This document shows positions 16,639-25,674 of a stretch of 64,000 nt of DNA, in pieces. Under the pieces are notes generated by a model. That model saw only the letters and a program-made list of their open reading frames with translations. It did not search any database and had not been told where the DNA came from. A program made the translations under genes and the position numbers. The first letter of the stretch is position 1, and each line of letters opens with the position of its first letter. Source of the stretch: Streptomyces sp. NBC_00569. GTDB taxonomy: Bacteria; Actinomycetota; Actinomycetes; Streptomycetales; Streptomycetaceae. The stretch lies in NCBI RefSeq assembly GCF_036345255.1, contig NZ_CP107783.1:5688001-5752000 (forward strand). The letters run 5' to 3'.

Positions 16639-17526
16639 ATGACAGAGAGCCCCGCTCCCTTGCCCGGCTGGCACCTGACCGCTGACGTCGACGACTTCCT
16701 CGCCCGAGCGGGCGGCTACCTGCGCGCCGAGCCCGCCCTGCACACGGTCGCCCTGAGCGTCACCGCGAGCCTGCGGGAACGGGGGCCGGCGGTGTACGGG
16801 GCGCGAGGGCAGCTCTTCGGGGTGCTGTACGGGCCGGACGGCGGCGTGAGCGGGACCTTCCTGTGGACGAAGCCCTACCGGATCAGCATCAGCCCTCTGG
16901 ACAGGGCGCAGGCGGACGCGCTCGCCGTCGCGCTCCAAGGGCGGGCGGTGCCCGGAGTGTTCGGGGTCGACTCGGCCTCGGCCGCCTTCGCCGACGCCTG
17001 GCGGGCCCGCACGGGAGCGCGGGCCCACCGCGCCGTCGAGCAGCGCCTGTACCGGCTCGGGGACCTCACCCCGCCGCTGCCCGCACCCGCCGGGCGACCC
17101 CGCGTCGCCACCGGGGCGGACCGGGAGCTGCTGGTGCGGTGGCACACCGCGTTCGCCACGGACGCCGGCACTCCGGGCGGCGCCGCGGGCTCGCGGGAAT
17201 GGGCCGACGAGCGGATCTCGTACGGCGGCGTCACCCTCTGGGAGACCGCGGACGGTGTGCCCGTCTCCATGGCCGGCGTGACCCGCGAGGCCGCCGGGGC
17301 CGTCCGGGTCGCACCCGTCTACACACCGGAGGAACTGCGCGGCCGCGGCTACGCGGGAGCGGTCACCGCCGAGGTCAGCCGCGCCGCCCGGGCCGCGGGC
17401 GCGAGCGAGGTGCTCCTCTTCACCGACCTTGCCAACGCGACGAGCAACGGCCTGTACCTGCGCATCGGCTACCGTCCCGTGCGGGACTTCGCCGTCCACA
17501 CCTTCACCGCCCCCGAGAACGGCTGA
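16639..17526 (+). CDS. GNAT-family N-acetyltransferase
   Basis: 295 aa. The acetyl-CoA-binding motif A is VAPVYTPEELRGRGYAGAVTAEVS (about residues 230-253) with R-G-R-G-Y-A. The C-terminal LLFTDLANATSNGLYLRIGYRPVRDF is motif B. The N-terminal half is a degenerate GNAT-like domain. It begins 24 bp after the DUF35 stop and has no operator of its own. Substrate unknown. Confidence 0.85.
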   Translation: MTESPAPLPGWHLTADVDDFLARAGGYLRAEPALHTVALSVTASLRERGPAVYGARGQLFGVLYGPDGGVSGTFLWTKPYRISISPLDRAQADALAVALQGRAVPGVFGVDSASAAFADAWRARTGARAHRAVEQRLYRLGDLTPPLPAPAGRPRVATGADRELLVRWHTAFATDAGTPGGAAGSREWADERISYGGVTLWETADGVPVSMAGVTREAAGAVRVAPVYTPEELRGRGYAGAVTAEVSRAARAAGASEVLLFTDLANATSNGLYLRIGYRPVRDFAVHTFTAPENG

Positions 17527-17532
17527 CACCTC

Positions 17533-18108
17533 GTGATCGACACCTTTGAGATACGTGGCCACGGACTGCTTCTGCGCGGCTGGCGGGCCGGGGACGAGGG
17601 GGATGCCGCCGCCGTGCTGCGCGGGTTCGGCGACCCCGAGTTCCGGCGCTGGAACACCCCGCTCGTCCCGGTCGACGACCTCGCCGCCGCGCACGAATAC
17701 CTGCGCGCACGCCAGAATGCGCTGGCGAGCGGCGAATCCGTGGCGTACTGCGTCACCGACGAGAGCACCGGGGAAGTGCTCGGGAACGTCGCCGTCAGCG
17801 CGATCACGCCCGCGTTCCGCAGCGCCCGCGTCGGCTACTGGGTGCTGCCCGAGGCACGCGGGCGCCGGGTCGCGACCCGCGCGCTGAGCCTCGCTTCGCG
17901 CCTGGCCTTCGGCGAACTCGGCCTCTACCGGATCGAACTCGACCACGCACTCGGGCACGAGGTGTCCTGCCGGGTCGCCGAGCGCGGCGGATACCGGTAC
18001 GAGGGCACGCTGCGGGGTGCGATGTTCGAGGAGGGGCGGAGGGACGCCTTCCGGGACATGCACCTGCACGCCCGCCTCGCCTCGGACCCCGAGCCCCCGG
18101 TGGCGTGA
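17533..18108 (+). CDS. GNAT-family N-acetyltransferase, RimJ/RimL type
   Basis: 191 aa from a GTG 6 bp after the preceding stop, so probably co-transcribed with the first GNAT. Features are VGYWVLPEARGRRVATRAL (about residues 97-115), which contains the acetyl-CoA loop, and LYRIELDHALGHEVSCRVAERGGY, typical of the RimJ/RimL branch. The substrate could be a protein N-terminus or a small molecule; the sequence does not decide. Confidence 0.87.
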   Translation: MIDTFEIRGHGLLLRGWRAGDEGDAAAVLRGFGDPEFRRWNTPLVPVDDLAAAHEYLRARQNALASGESVAYCVTDESTGEVLGNVAVSAITPAFRSARVGYWVLPEARGRRVATRALSLASRLAFGELGLYRIELDHALGHEVSCRVAERGGYRYEGTLRGAMFEEGRRDAFRDMHLHARLASDPEPPVA

Positions 18109-18117
18109 GGCCGCCGG

Positions 18118-18771
18118 TCACGGCCAGAGCAGCTCCCGCACCCAGCCCGTCCCTGTGGAGCGGTACCTGAGGCGGATGTGGCGGCGGCGGGCGTCGCCCT
18201 GGAAGAACTCCACCTCGCGCGGCGCCAGCGCGTAGGCCGTCCAGGTCGAGGCGGGGGCCGTCGGGTCGGCCTGCGCGCGCTCCCAGGCGGCGGCCGAGGC
18301 CGACTCCAGTTCCTCCTGCGAGCCGAGGACCTCGCTCTGGTGGCCGACCAGGGCCGCCGCCAGGGCTCCCGTCGAGCGGACGTGGAGGTCGGCCTGGCTC
18401 ACCTCGGGCGACTGAGCGGTGACATCACCGCGTACGCGGATCTGGCGGCCCCGCGCCGGCCAGTAGAAGCCGAGCGCGGCCTGCGGGTGCGCCGCGAGCT
18501 GGCGGCCCTTGGCGCTGCCCGCGTGGGACGCGAAGTGGAATCCGTTCTCGTCGGCGCCGTGCAGCATCACGGTACGGACGTCGGGCAGGCCGTCGCCGTC
18601 CACCGTGGCCAGGGACGGGGTGTGCGGCTCCGTCTGGCCGGCGGCGACGGCCTCGGCGAACCACTCGACGAAGAGCGGCAGCGGGGCGGACGGGGCCGCG
18701 GACGGGTCGAAGTCGGGCAGTTCGGTGTCCCAGACGCGCAGGGACTTCAGGATCTCTCGCAGTTCCGGCAT
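18118..18771 (-). CDS. pdxH: Pyridoxamine 5'-phosphate oxidase
   Basis: 217 aa, the usual length. The FMN-binding and substrate motifs of PdxH are present: PDVRTVMLHGADENGFHFASHAGSAKG (about residues 64-90), GFYWPARGRQIRVRG, and the C-terminal RLRYRSTGTGWVRELLWP in which PdxH normally has R-x-H. It oxidises pyridoxamine/pyridoxine 5'-phosphate to PLP with oxygen. It converges on the GNAT gene with a 9-bp gap. The family contains related F420/heme-binding members, so a strict PdxH role is likely rather than certain. Confidence 0.85.
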   Translation of the reverse strand: MPELREILKSLRVWDTELPDFDPSAAPSAPLPLFVEWFAEAVAAGQTEPHTPSLATVDGDGLPDVRTVMLHGADENGFHFASHAGSAKGRQLAAHPQAALGFYWPARGRQIRVRGDVTAQSPEVSQADLHVRSTGALAAALVGHQSEVLGSQEELESASAAAWERAQADPTAPASTWTAYALAPREVEFFQGDARRRHIRLRYRSTGTGWVRELLWP

Positions 18772-18873
18772 GCACCGATTCTGGCGGTGAACGCGAACAC
18801 CCCGCCGACCGGTACGTCCGGAAGGCGGGGCGACCCGTACGCCGGACGGGTCAGGCCCGTCAGGCGAGGCCCG

Positions 18874-20424
18874 TCAGATCAGGTCCATCGCCGCGACCTC
18901 GTCCGGGCTGCCGTAACTGACCGGTCCCTGGAAGCGGCGGCGCGCCGTCGCGAACCACCACACCGTCGCGATCACGAGGACGGCGACCAGCGCGATCGGC
19001 GCGTAGTTGAACGACGTCGCGTTGATCGGGGACGCCTGCGGCAGCATGAACAGGACGCTGCTCGCCACGATCCAGACCACCGCGACCGCGGCCACCGGCC
19101 TGCCCCAGCGGCCCAGGTTCCACGGCCCCTGCTGGAAGTCGTCGTGGCGCAGGCGCAGATAGATCGGAACGGCGTACGCGAGGTAGAGACCCACGACGTT
19201 GACGCTCACGATCGCGGTGAACGCCGTGTGCGACCACCAGCCCGGCACCACGAGGACCAGCGAGCAGGCCGCCGCGAGCCACACGGCCTTCACGGGCGTG
19301 CGCGTGCGCGAGGAGACCGAGTGCCACCAGCGCGAGCCCGGCATGGCGCCGTCACGCGAGAAGGCGAAGATCTGGCGGGTGTTGCTCGTCATGTTGGCCA
19401 GGCCGCAGAACAGCATCGAGCCGATCACGATCAGCAGCAGGAGCTTCGCCGTCGTCATGCCGAGCGCGTCGATGAGGATCTGCACGGGCGGCGCCGACGC
19501 GCTCGCCTCCGCCGCGTAGTCGCCGATCGCGAAGACGAGGGCCAGCATCAGGATCAGGCCGGTGACGGCGGAGTAGCCGATCGACCGCATGATGCCCTTC
19601 GGCGCGTTGACCGTCGCCTGGACCGTCTCCTCCGACATGTGGAAACTGCCGTCGAAGCCGGTGAACGTCCAGCTGGTCACGAGGAGGCCGAGCAGAGCCG
19701 CGTAAATCCCGTTGGAGAAGCCGGTGTTGTTGGTGAACTGCGTGACGACCGACGCCGACTGGTGGTGGTCCGGTACGGCGATCAGCGCGACGACGATGAC
19801 CACCATGCCGATGAGGAGCCACCACACGGAGATCCGGTTGACCAGCGCCACCAGCTGCACCGTGTACGTGTTGGCGAGCGCCTGGAGCAGCAGGATCACC
19901 GCCGTGATGAGGACCGTCTGCTGCGCCGTCGCGTGGTACGACGGCCACTGCATGACGAGGAACGCCTGGATGAACGTCGCCGCGGCGTAGCCCGTCGCCG
20001 CGGTCCCGCCGACCTGTCCCACGAAATTCAGCCAGCCCGTGTACCAGGACCAGGCGCCCTTGTGCCGTTTCGCCAGCTTGCCCGCCGAGAAATAGAGCGC
20101 TCCGCTCGTCGGATACGCCGATGCAATTTCGGCCATCGACGCTCCGACGAAAAGCACCATGGCCGCGACGGCTATCCAGCCGAACACGAGAATGCGCGGC
20201 CCGCCGGCGTTCATTCCGAACCCGAAGGAGGAGAAGATGCCGGAGATGATGTTGATGATCGTGAAGGAAATCGCGAAATTGTCGAACGCCTTGAAGCGCC
20301 GGGTCAGCTTCCGCGGGTAGCCCATCGCGTGCAGCGTCGCGTCGTCGTCGAGCGCGGCGGCGGGCCGCCCGGATCTGCTGGGGGACGTGGGGGGAGTGGG
20401 TGCGCTGGTCAGGGGGTCGGACAC
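18874..20424 (-). CDS. APC-family amino acid permease
   Basis: 516 aa with 12 hydrophobic segments. The N-terminal cytoplasmic tail ends KLTRRFKAFDNFAISFTIIN, typical of the GABA/amino-acid permease branch. The FTGFDGSFHMSEET motif lies in the middle of the protein. It should import an amino acid or polyamine-like amine by proton symport. It is 54 bp downstream of the helical-repeat protein and probably in the same transcript. Specificity cannot be read from sequence. Confidence 0.9.
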   Translation of the reverse strand: MSDPLTSAPTPPTSPSRSGRPAAALDDDATLHAMGYPRKLTRRFKAFDNFAISFTIINIISGIFSSFGFGMNAGGPRILVFGWIAVAAMVLFVGASMAEIASAYPTSGALYFSAGKLAKRHKGAWSWYTGWLNFVGQVGGTAATGYAAATFIQAFLVMQWPSYHATAQQTVLITAVILLLQALANTYTVQLVALVNRISVWWLLIGMVVIVVALIAVPDHHQSASVVTQFTNNTGFSNGIYAALLGLLVTSWTFTGFDGSFHMSEETVQATVNAPKGIMRSIGYSAVTGLILMLALVFAIGDYAAEASASAPPVQILIDALGMTTAKLLLLIVIGSMLFCGLANMTSNTRQIFAFSRDGAMPGSRWWHSVSSRTRTPVKAVWLAAACSLVLVVPGWWSHTAFTAIVSVNVVGLYLAYAVPIYLRLRHDDFQQGPWNLGRWGRPVAAVAVVWIVASSVLFMLPQASPINATSFNYAPIALVAVLVIATVWWFATARRRFQGPVSYGSPDEVAAMDLI

Positions 20425-20478
20425 AACCTCGGCCTTCCGGTGGGGGGAATTTCCGAAACCTGTGGGGGCGGGCGGGGG

Positions 20479-21435
20479 TCAGGTGCTGTGGGGGACCGGC
20501 AGGCCGCACGCGCGCCGCGCCCTGCTGAGCTGTTCCTCGGGGTCGCCGAAGACGCTCCAGGGCATCCGGGACGCGTACGGGCCCATGGCCATGAACACCG
20601 CCCGCGCCTCGAAGGCGCACTGCGCCATGTGCAGGGCATGGGCCAGATACGCCAGGTCGAGGACCGGGGTGAAGCGGTAACCGGCCACCTGCGGCAGCCA
20701 GTTCCGGTACGCGCCGAGCGCCGTCGCCTTCCACTGCGGCTGGTCCCAGGTGTGCTCGGCGAGGAGGTGCGCCGGGTTGTGGCCCTCGACGAGGGTGACC
20801 AGGGGCAGCAGGCGCAGCGGGGACGAGGCCGGGGCGCGCTGGCTCAGATACGCGGCCACGTCCCAGGCCGCGTTCGCGCTGCCGCCGTGCCGGGTGAAGA
20901 AGAACGCGAGGAACTGGTGGTGGGCCTCGCGGTGCCAGGGGTCGAGGCGCGTGACGTGCTCGAACTGGGCCCAGGGGCCGCGGGGTTCGGTGAGCAGGCC
21001 CTGCGGCGCGCGGTCGCGGGGCCGCTGGAGGCGGGCCAGGGAGAGCCGGGCGGCCCACGGGGTGGGGTCCTTGGGCGAGAGGTCCGCGGCCCGGTCGCAG
21101 GCGGCGAGCGCTATCCGCCCGAGCGCACCGATGCGCCGGTCGTGCGACTGGGCCGCGCGCAGGGTCCGGAACACGGCGACGCGCGCCCACAGCAGGGCGG
21201 CGTCGGGGCCTGGCTCCTCCTCGAGCCAGCGTTCCGCGAGGTCGGAGTCGGCGGCGACGGAGGCGAGGACGAGGGAGCGGTGGGCGCGCAGTCCGAAGTC
21301 GCCGTGCGTCTCCTTGAGGACCGAGTGGGCGCCGAAGTAGCGGCCCGCCCGTAAATCCGTGCAGGCCCTGGCCAGCTCTCGGTCGTCGGCGGCGGGATGC
21401 CAGACGTACTGTCCTTCGAACGAGCCGGCGGTCAT
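20479..21435 (-). CDS. Conserved hypothetical, TPR-like alpha-helical protein
   Basis: 318 aa, soluble, without a signal peptide. Segments such as RSLVLASVAADSDLAERWLEE, ALGRIALAACDRAADLSPKDPTPW and FEHVTRLDPWHREAHHQFL have the spacing of degenerate TPR helices. I do not recognise a named family with certainty. It is transcribed ahead of the APC permease, with AT-richer promoter sequence at 21480-21610, which suggests a functional link with transport. Confidence 0.7.
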   Translation of the reverse strand: MTAGSFEGQYVWHPAADDRELARACTDLRAGRYFGAHSVLKETHGDFGLRAHRSLVLASVAADSDLAERWLEEEPGPDAALLWARVAVFRTLRAAQSHDRRIGALGRIALAACDRAADLSPKDPTPWAARLSLARLQRPRDRAPQGLLTEPRGPWAQFEHVTRLDPWHREAHHQFLAFFFTRHGGSANAAWDVAAYLSQRAPASSPLRLLPLVTLVEGHNPAHLLAEHTWDQPQWKATALGAYRNWLPQVAGYRFTPVLDLAYLAHALHMAQCAFEARAVFMAMGPYASRMPWSVFGDPEEQLSRARRACGLPVPHST

Positions 21436-21626
21436 GCTCCCCTGCCACTGTTCTGCTTTCCGTACGGATGACGGGGAGCACCCTACTCAGGATCATGCCC
21501 TACGGAAACTGCGCATCCGAAATAACAGGTTCCGGGTTGTTTATGACGCGGCAGGTCGAGCGGTCCGCGATCGGTTTATTGAAATTGCAAATTTGTTGTG
21601 CCGATTTCCGGTTTCTTATGGCGGCC

Positions 21627-22805
21627 TCAGGACGTACCGAGCACCACCGTTCCCGACGAGCAGAACCATCCGCCCGTACCGGACGCCACCGCGAGCCGCG
21701 GAAGCCGCCCGCCCGCCTTGCGCACCTGGCGCTCCCCGGCCTCGCCCCGCAGCTGCCGCACCGCCTCCACCAGCAGGAACAGCCCGCGCATTCCTGGGTG
21801 TTGGGCCGACAGTCCGCCGCCGTCCGTGTTCGTCGGGAGCCCGCCGTCCCGCAGCAGCCGCCCCTTCTCCACGAACGATCCGCCTTCGCCCTTCGCGCAG
21901 AACCCCAGATCCTCCAGCGTCACCAGCGTCATGTAGGTGAAGGCGTCGTAGATCTCCGCGAGGTCGATCTCGTCGGGTGTGACGCCCGCCCGCTCGAAGG
22001 CGAGCTTCCCGCTGACGGCCGCCGGGGACACGGTGAAGTCGTCCCACTCGGACATGGTCGTGTGCGACACGTACTCGCCCGAACCGAGCACCCACACCGG
22101 GGACCTGGCGCAGTCGGGCAGCAGGTCCTCGGCGACGAGCAGCACGGCGGCGCCGCCGTCCGAGCGTATGCAGCAGTGCAGTTTCGTGAACGGGTCCGCG
22201 ATCATCGGCCCGTCGAGCACGTCGTCCACGGTGACGGGGTCGCGGAACATGGCCTCGGGGTTCAGCGCCGCGTTCGCCCGCGCCTGCACGGCGACCTCGG
22301 CGAGCTGCTCCAGGGTCGTGCCGTACTCGTGCATGTGGCGCCGCGCCGCCATCGCGTACTTGGCGATCAGCGAGTGCCCGTACGGCACCTCGAACTGGAG
22401 CGGTCCGCGGGCGCCGAAGCTCAGGTTCGACGTGCGCCGCCGGGCCTTGATGTCGGCGCGGGCCGTCGATCCGTAGACGAGCAGGACGGCGCGCGCGTGG
22501 CCCTGGGCGATGGCGTCCGCGGCGTGCGCCGCCATGACCTCCCAGGTGGAGCCGCCGACCGAGGTCGAGTCCACCCAGCGGGGCTTGAGGCCGAGATACT
22601 CGGCGACCTCGACCGGCGCGAGGATGCCGAGGCCCGCGCTGGCGAACCCGTCGACGACATCGGGGGTGAGCCCGGCGTCGGCGACGGCGCGGCGGGCGGC
22701 CTGGGCGTGCAGGGCGTACGGAGTGGCCTCGTCCACGCGGCCGCAGTCGGAGAGGGCGATGCCGGCGATGGCGACCCGGCGGGAACCGTGAAGTGCGGCA
22801 GTCAT
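21627..22805 (-). CDS. Lipid-transfer-protein-type thiolase/aldolase (Ltp2-like), lacking the thiolase Cys
   Basis: 392 aa, thiolase fold. At the position where thiolases carry the nucleophilic Cys this protein has GGSTWEV (residues 84-90), with no Cys. The AEIYDAFTYMTL segment and the GEGGSFVEKGRL and PTNTDGGGLS loops match Ltp proteins such as Ltp2, which uses tyrosines for retro-aldol cleavage (family knowledge). It is therefore more likely an aldolase than a thiolase, and it would need a DUF35 partner. The start codon lies 4 bp from a regulon operator, and a TACCGT -10 is placed for a leaderless transcript. Confidence 0.88.
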   Translation of the reverse strand: MTAALHGSRRVAIAGIALSDCGRVDEATPYALHAQAARRAVADAGLTPDVVDGFASAGLGILAPVEVAEYLGLKPRWVDSTSVGGSTWEVMAAHAADAIAQGHARAVLLVYGSTARADIKARRRTSNLSFGARGPLQFEVPYGHSLIAKYAMAARRHMHEYGTTLEQLAEVAVQARANAALNPEAMFRDPVTVDDVLDGPMIADPFTKLHCCIRSDGGAAVLLVAEDLLPDCARSPVWVLGSGEYVSHTTMSEWDDFTVSPAAVSGKLAFERAGVTPDEIDLAEIYDAFTYMTLVTLEDLGFCAKGEGGSFVEKGRLLRDGGLPTNTDGGGLSAQHPGMRGLFLLVEAVRQLRGEAGERQVRKAGGRLPRLAVASGTGGWFCSSGTVVLGTS

Positions 22806-22809
22806 GAAT

Positions 22810-22824
22810 CTGACGGTACATCAG
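22810..22824 (-). promoter_or_regulatory. Regulon operator CTGACGGTACATCAG overlapping the Ltp core promoter
   Basis: One mismatch. Read on the minus strand the site contains TACCGT, a plausible -10 element, followed by seven bases and then the ATG of the Ltp gene. Repressor binding would cover the -10 directly. Confidence 0.75.
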
Positions 22825-22890
22825 ATCGCCTGATCCGCCAGACGCTCTCTCTGTGCACATCTCTGTGATTCCCGCCCCCGCCGCCCTAAC

Positions 22891-22905
22891 ATGACGCCCC
22901 GTCAG
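22891..22905 (+). promoter_or_regulatory. Regulon operator ATGACGCCCCGTCAG upstream of an ACAD gene
   Basis: One mismatch in the left arm. It lies 42 bp upstream of the ACAD start at 22948. Its first three bases form an ATG in frame with the gene, which should not be taken as the start. Confidence 0.75.
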
Positions 22906-22947
22906 AGCAGGGGTTCCGGGGTCGCCGGGCCCCGGGGAGGAGCCCGT

Positions 22948-24150
22948 ATGGACGCCGCCTTCACCGCGGAACAGGACGAGATCCGCCGCACCCTGCACGA
23001 ACTCATGAACAAACGCTGCGGCCCCGAGGACGTCAAGGCCGCCGTCGCCACCCCCGCCGGCTACGACCCGGCCCTGTGGTCGGCCCTCGGCGGCGAACTC
23101 GGCCTGCCCGGCCTGGCGCTCCCCGAGCGATACGGCGGGGTCGGCTGCGCCACCACCGAACTCGCCCTGGCCTGCGAGGAGTCGGGCCGCGCCCTGGCTC
23201 CCTCCCCGCTCCTCGCCACCGCGGCGCTCGCCGCCCCGCTCGTCCTCGCCCTCGGCGCCGAGGCGCAGCGTGCCGAACTGCTGCCCCGCATCGCGTCGGG
23301 CACCCTGACCGCGACGCTCGCCGTCCCCGGCGAGAGCCTCGCCACCGCGCTCGGCCTGACCGGCGACAACCGCGGCGACTGGTCGGGTGGCGGCCGCGCG
23401 GGCGGCGTCCAGGCCAGGCAGGGCGACCGCCACGACGGTGACTGGCGCCTGTACGGACAGGCCGACCAGGTCCTCGACGGGCACAGCGCCGGCCTCCTGG
23501 TCGTCGCCGCGCACACCGGCGGCTTCGCCCGCTCACGCACCCTGCTCTTCCTCGTGCGCGGCGACGCGGAGGGCGTCGTCAGGACCCGTCGGACGTCCCT
23601 CGACGAGACACGCCCCCGCGCCCGGGTCGAACTGCGGGACGTGGCAGCCGAGTTGCTGGGCTCCGGCGAAGGCGACGAGGTGGCCGCGGCCCTGGCGGCC
23701 ATGGGCGACGCGGCCGCGACCGTGCTCGCCGCGGAAGCCGTCGGCGCCGCCGAGCGCGCCCTGGAGCGGACCGTCGAGCATGTACGCGGGCGCGAGCAGT
23801 TCGGGCGGCCCATCGGCTCCTTCCAGGCGGTCAAGCACCGCCTCGCGGACGTCTACGTCCAGGTGCAGGCGGCGCGCTCCGCGGCGTACTACGCGGCCTG
23901 GTCCGCGGGCGCCGGGGGCGGGGAACGGACGGGCGGCCTCGCCCTCGCCCAGGCGCTGGAAGCGCTGCGCACCGCCGCGTCCGAGGCTGTCCAGCTGCAC
24001 GGCGGCATCGGTTTCACCTGGGAGCACGACGCCCACCTCTACCTCAAGCGCGCGACCGGCGACGAACTGCTCTTCGGACCCGTCCACCTGCTGCGCGCCC
24101 GCGCCGCGGAATCCGCCGAGCTCTTCACCCGCCAGGAGGCGACGGCCTGA
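22948..24150 (+). CDS. Acyl-CoA dehydrogenase, FadE type
   Basis: 400 aa from ATG 22948, five bases after an ideal GGGGAGGAG. An in-frame ATG at 22891 falls in the operator and has no ribosome site. The C-terminal domain has GREQFGRPIGSFQAVKHRLADVYVQ and VQLHGGIGFTWEHDAHLYLKRA, as in the short FadE subunit at 1588, but the beta-domain here is retained. It carries a Gly/Arg-rich insertion (about residues 144-171, beginning GDNRGDWSGGG). It overlaps the next gene by one base. Confidence 0.9.
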   Translation: MDAAFTAEQDEIRRTLHELMNKRCGPEDVKAAVATPAGYDPALWSALGGELGLPGLALPERYGGVGCATTELALACEESGRALAPSPLLATAALAAPLVLALGAEAQRAELLPRIASGTLTATLAVPGESLATALGLTGDNRGDWSGGGRAGGVQARQGDRHDGDWRLYGQADQVLDGHSAGLLVVAAHTGGFARSRTLLFLVRGDAEGVVRTRRTSLDETRPRARVELRDVAAELLGSGEGDEVAAALAAMGDAAATVLAAEAVGAAERALERTVEHVRGREQFGRPIGSFQAVKHRLADVYVQVQAARSAAYYAAWSAGAGGGERTGGLALAQALEALRTAASEAVQLHGGIGFTWEHDAHLYLKRATGDELLFGPVHLLRARAAESAELFTRQEATA

Positions 24151-24626
24151 TGGCACCACCCGGAGCAAGACTGCTGCAGAAGGTCTCGTCGACCCGCGCC
24201 TTCGCCCGCGTCGCCCCCCACTTCATCCCCGCGATGGACCGCACCGTGCACCGGCTCACCCGGGGAAAGGTGCTGCTCAGCGCCCAGATGCTGCCGGGGG
24301 TCATCCTCACGGCGCAGGGCGCGAAGAGCGGACTCCCACGGCGTACGCCACTCGCGTGCATGCCCGAGAGGGAGGCCGGCACCTGGCTGCTGATCGGGTC
24401 CAACTTCGGCCGCCCGGGACATCCCGCCTGGACGGCGAACCTGCTGGCCCATCCGGACGCCGACATCAACTGGAAGGGCGAGGACATCCCGGTCACCGCG
24501 CGGCTGCTCGACTCCGCCGAGCGGGAGGAGGCCTGGGCGGCGGTGCTGAAGTTCTGGCCGCCCTACGCGACGTACCAGGCGAGGGTGGAACGGGAGATCA
24601 GGCTCTTCCGGCTGGCACGCCGATAG
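24150..24626 (+). CDS. Deazaflavin-dependent nitroreductase-family oxidoreductase (DDN-like)
   Basis: 158 aa, ATG overlapping the preceding TGA (TGATG). The split-barrel family motif LLIGSNFGRPGHPAWTANLLAHPDA (about residues 75-99) and GAKSGLPRRTPL identify the DDN/F420-dependent group. It would reduce an enone or quinone with F420H2, consistent with fbiC elsewhere in the window. Coupling to the ACAD suggests it acts on the same intermediate. Confidence 0.88.
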   Translation: MAPPGARLLQKVSSTRAFARVAPHFIPAMDRTVHRLTRGKVLLSAQMLPGVILTAQGAKSGLPRRTPLACMPEREAGTWLLIGSNFGRPGHPAWTANLLAHPDADINWKGEDIPVTARLLDSAEREEAWAAVLKFWPPYATYQARVEREIRLFRLARR

Positions 24627-24652
24627 GGCGGACCCAGGGGATGGAACTGCAA

Positions 24653-24687
24653 CAGCGGCGGCTCACGTGACACGCGAACCGCCGCTG
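24653..24687. terminator. Hairpin between converging DDN-like and TetR genes
   Basis: CAGCGGCGG (24653-24661) pairs with CCGCCGCTG (24679-24687) over a 17-nt loop, in the 101-bp gap between convergent genes. It probably acts as a bidirectional terminator. Confidence 0.6.
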
Positions 24688-24727
24688 CTCGACAGGAACT
24701 GGAAAACCCCGGAGGAACGCTCCAGGG

Positions 24728-25375
24728 CTACTTCGTCGGCTTCTTGCCGGTGACGCCGAGGTGCACCAACAGGGCCAGATTGGGCTTGAGTTCGGCCTGC
24801 TTGACGCCCCAGGTCTGGAAGCCCTTCTGGTGCGAGGCCACCGCCGCGAGCATCGCGACGAGCGAACCGGCCATCGCGGCGGGGCTCACGTCCTTGTCGA
24901 CCTTGCCCTTGGCCTGGAGCTCCTTGACCGTGTCCGTAAGGGAGTTGTTCACGGAGTTCAGGATCTTCATGCGGATCTTGTAGAAGCGCTTGTCGCCCTC
25001 GGCCGCGCCGAGGTCGACGACGCGCAGGATCGCATCGTTCTTCCGCCAGAACTCGAGGAATCCGTCGACGAGTTCCTGCGAGGTCTGCCAGCCGGCCTTG
25101 CCGACCCATGAGCGGCCCTCGAGGAGCTGGGTCAACCCGGCGCCCTCCGCGGCCATTTGCTCGGCGATCTCCAGAACGGCGCCCTCGACGTCCGGGAAAT
25201 ACTGGTAGAAGGTCGCCGGTGAAGTGCCTGCCTTCCGGGCCACATCAATGACTTTGACGTCCCGGTACGGCGAGGAGCTGAGCATCTCGCCGAGGCACTC
25301 GAGCAGCTTCTGACGCGTCGCCTGACCACGCCGCCCGGCCACACGGCCGTCGACGGTACGTACTTGTCCTGTCAT
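24728..25375 (-). CDS. TetR-family transcriptional regulator, probable repressor of the CTGACG regulon
   Basis: 215 aa. The N-terminal helix-turn-helix is VIDVARKAGTSPATFYQYFPD (residues 42-62), preceded by RRGQATRQKLLECLGEML. The C-terminal ligand domain is helical and Lys-rich at its end. The gene lies in the middle of the regulon. A degenerate operator (CTGTCATGCCGTCAG) overlaps its own ATG, which suggests autoregulation. It is not similar enough to KstR or KstR2, as I remember them, to be called either. The ligand is probably an acyl-CoA intermediate, as for other TetR repressors of lipid catabolism (inference). The VOC gene and afsK follow on the opposite strand. Confidence 0.92.
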   Translation of the reverse strand: MTGQVRTVDGRVAGRRGQATRQKLLECLGEMLSSSPYRDVKVIDVARKAGTSPATFYQYFPDVEGAVLEIAEQMAAEGAGLTQLLEGRSWVGKAGWQTSQELVDGFLEFWRKNDAILRVVDLGAAEGDKRFYKIRMKILNSVNNSLTDTVKELQAKGKVDKDVSPAAMAGSLVAMLAAVASHQKGFQTWGVKQAELKPNLALLVHLGVTGKKPTK

Positions 25376-25383
25376 GCCGTCAG
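25369..25383 (-). promoter_or_regulatory. Degenerate regulon operator over the TetR start codon
   Basis: CTGTCATGCCGTCAG has a perfect right half-site, CGTCAG, and two mismatches in the left. It covers the ATG at 25373-25375. The position fits negative autoregulation by a road-block or by covering the 5' end of a leaderless transcript. Confidence 0.55.
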
Positions 25384-25674
25384 CTTACCGAGGGGTGATC
25401 GGAGCGCGATTCGGCCGACTGCAAATGGGGTTGGGGGCTCCGGCACATGGGTTGATGAGGGGTCGCCCGGGGCTTTTGCGCATGTGGGGGCCGGTGGGGC
25501 CGTGCAAGTTATCAACAGCCTGTGGAAAACCCGGTGGATAAAATTGGCCAAGTGTTCGAATTAGCCGTGCCGACGGCCCCCGGACGCGACACCCTGCCAC
25601 CCAGGGGACACCCCTCCCCGCGGTCACGGACGGCACACCCGCATACGGCAGGTGAACAGGAAGGACGCACGCCG

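Noticed and set aside
18178..21354. A 1058-codon open frame on the plus strand
   Set aside because: It is antisense to pdxH, the APC permease and the helical-repeat gene, has Arg/Gly/Asp-rich low-complexity composition and no domain. It is a GC-rich shadow frame.
22891..22947. An upstream ATG for the ACAD at 22948
   Set aside because: This ATG is the first part of the operator ATGACGCCCCGTCAG, has no ribosome site, and would add a non-conserved Arg/Gly tail. GGGGAGGAG is placed ideally for ATG 22948.
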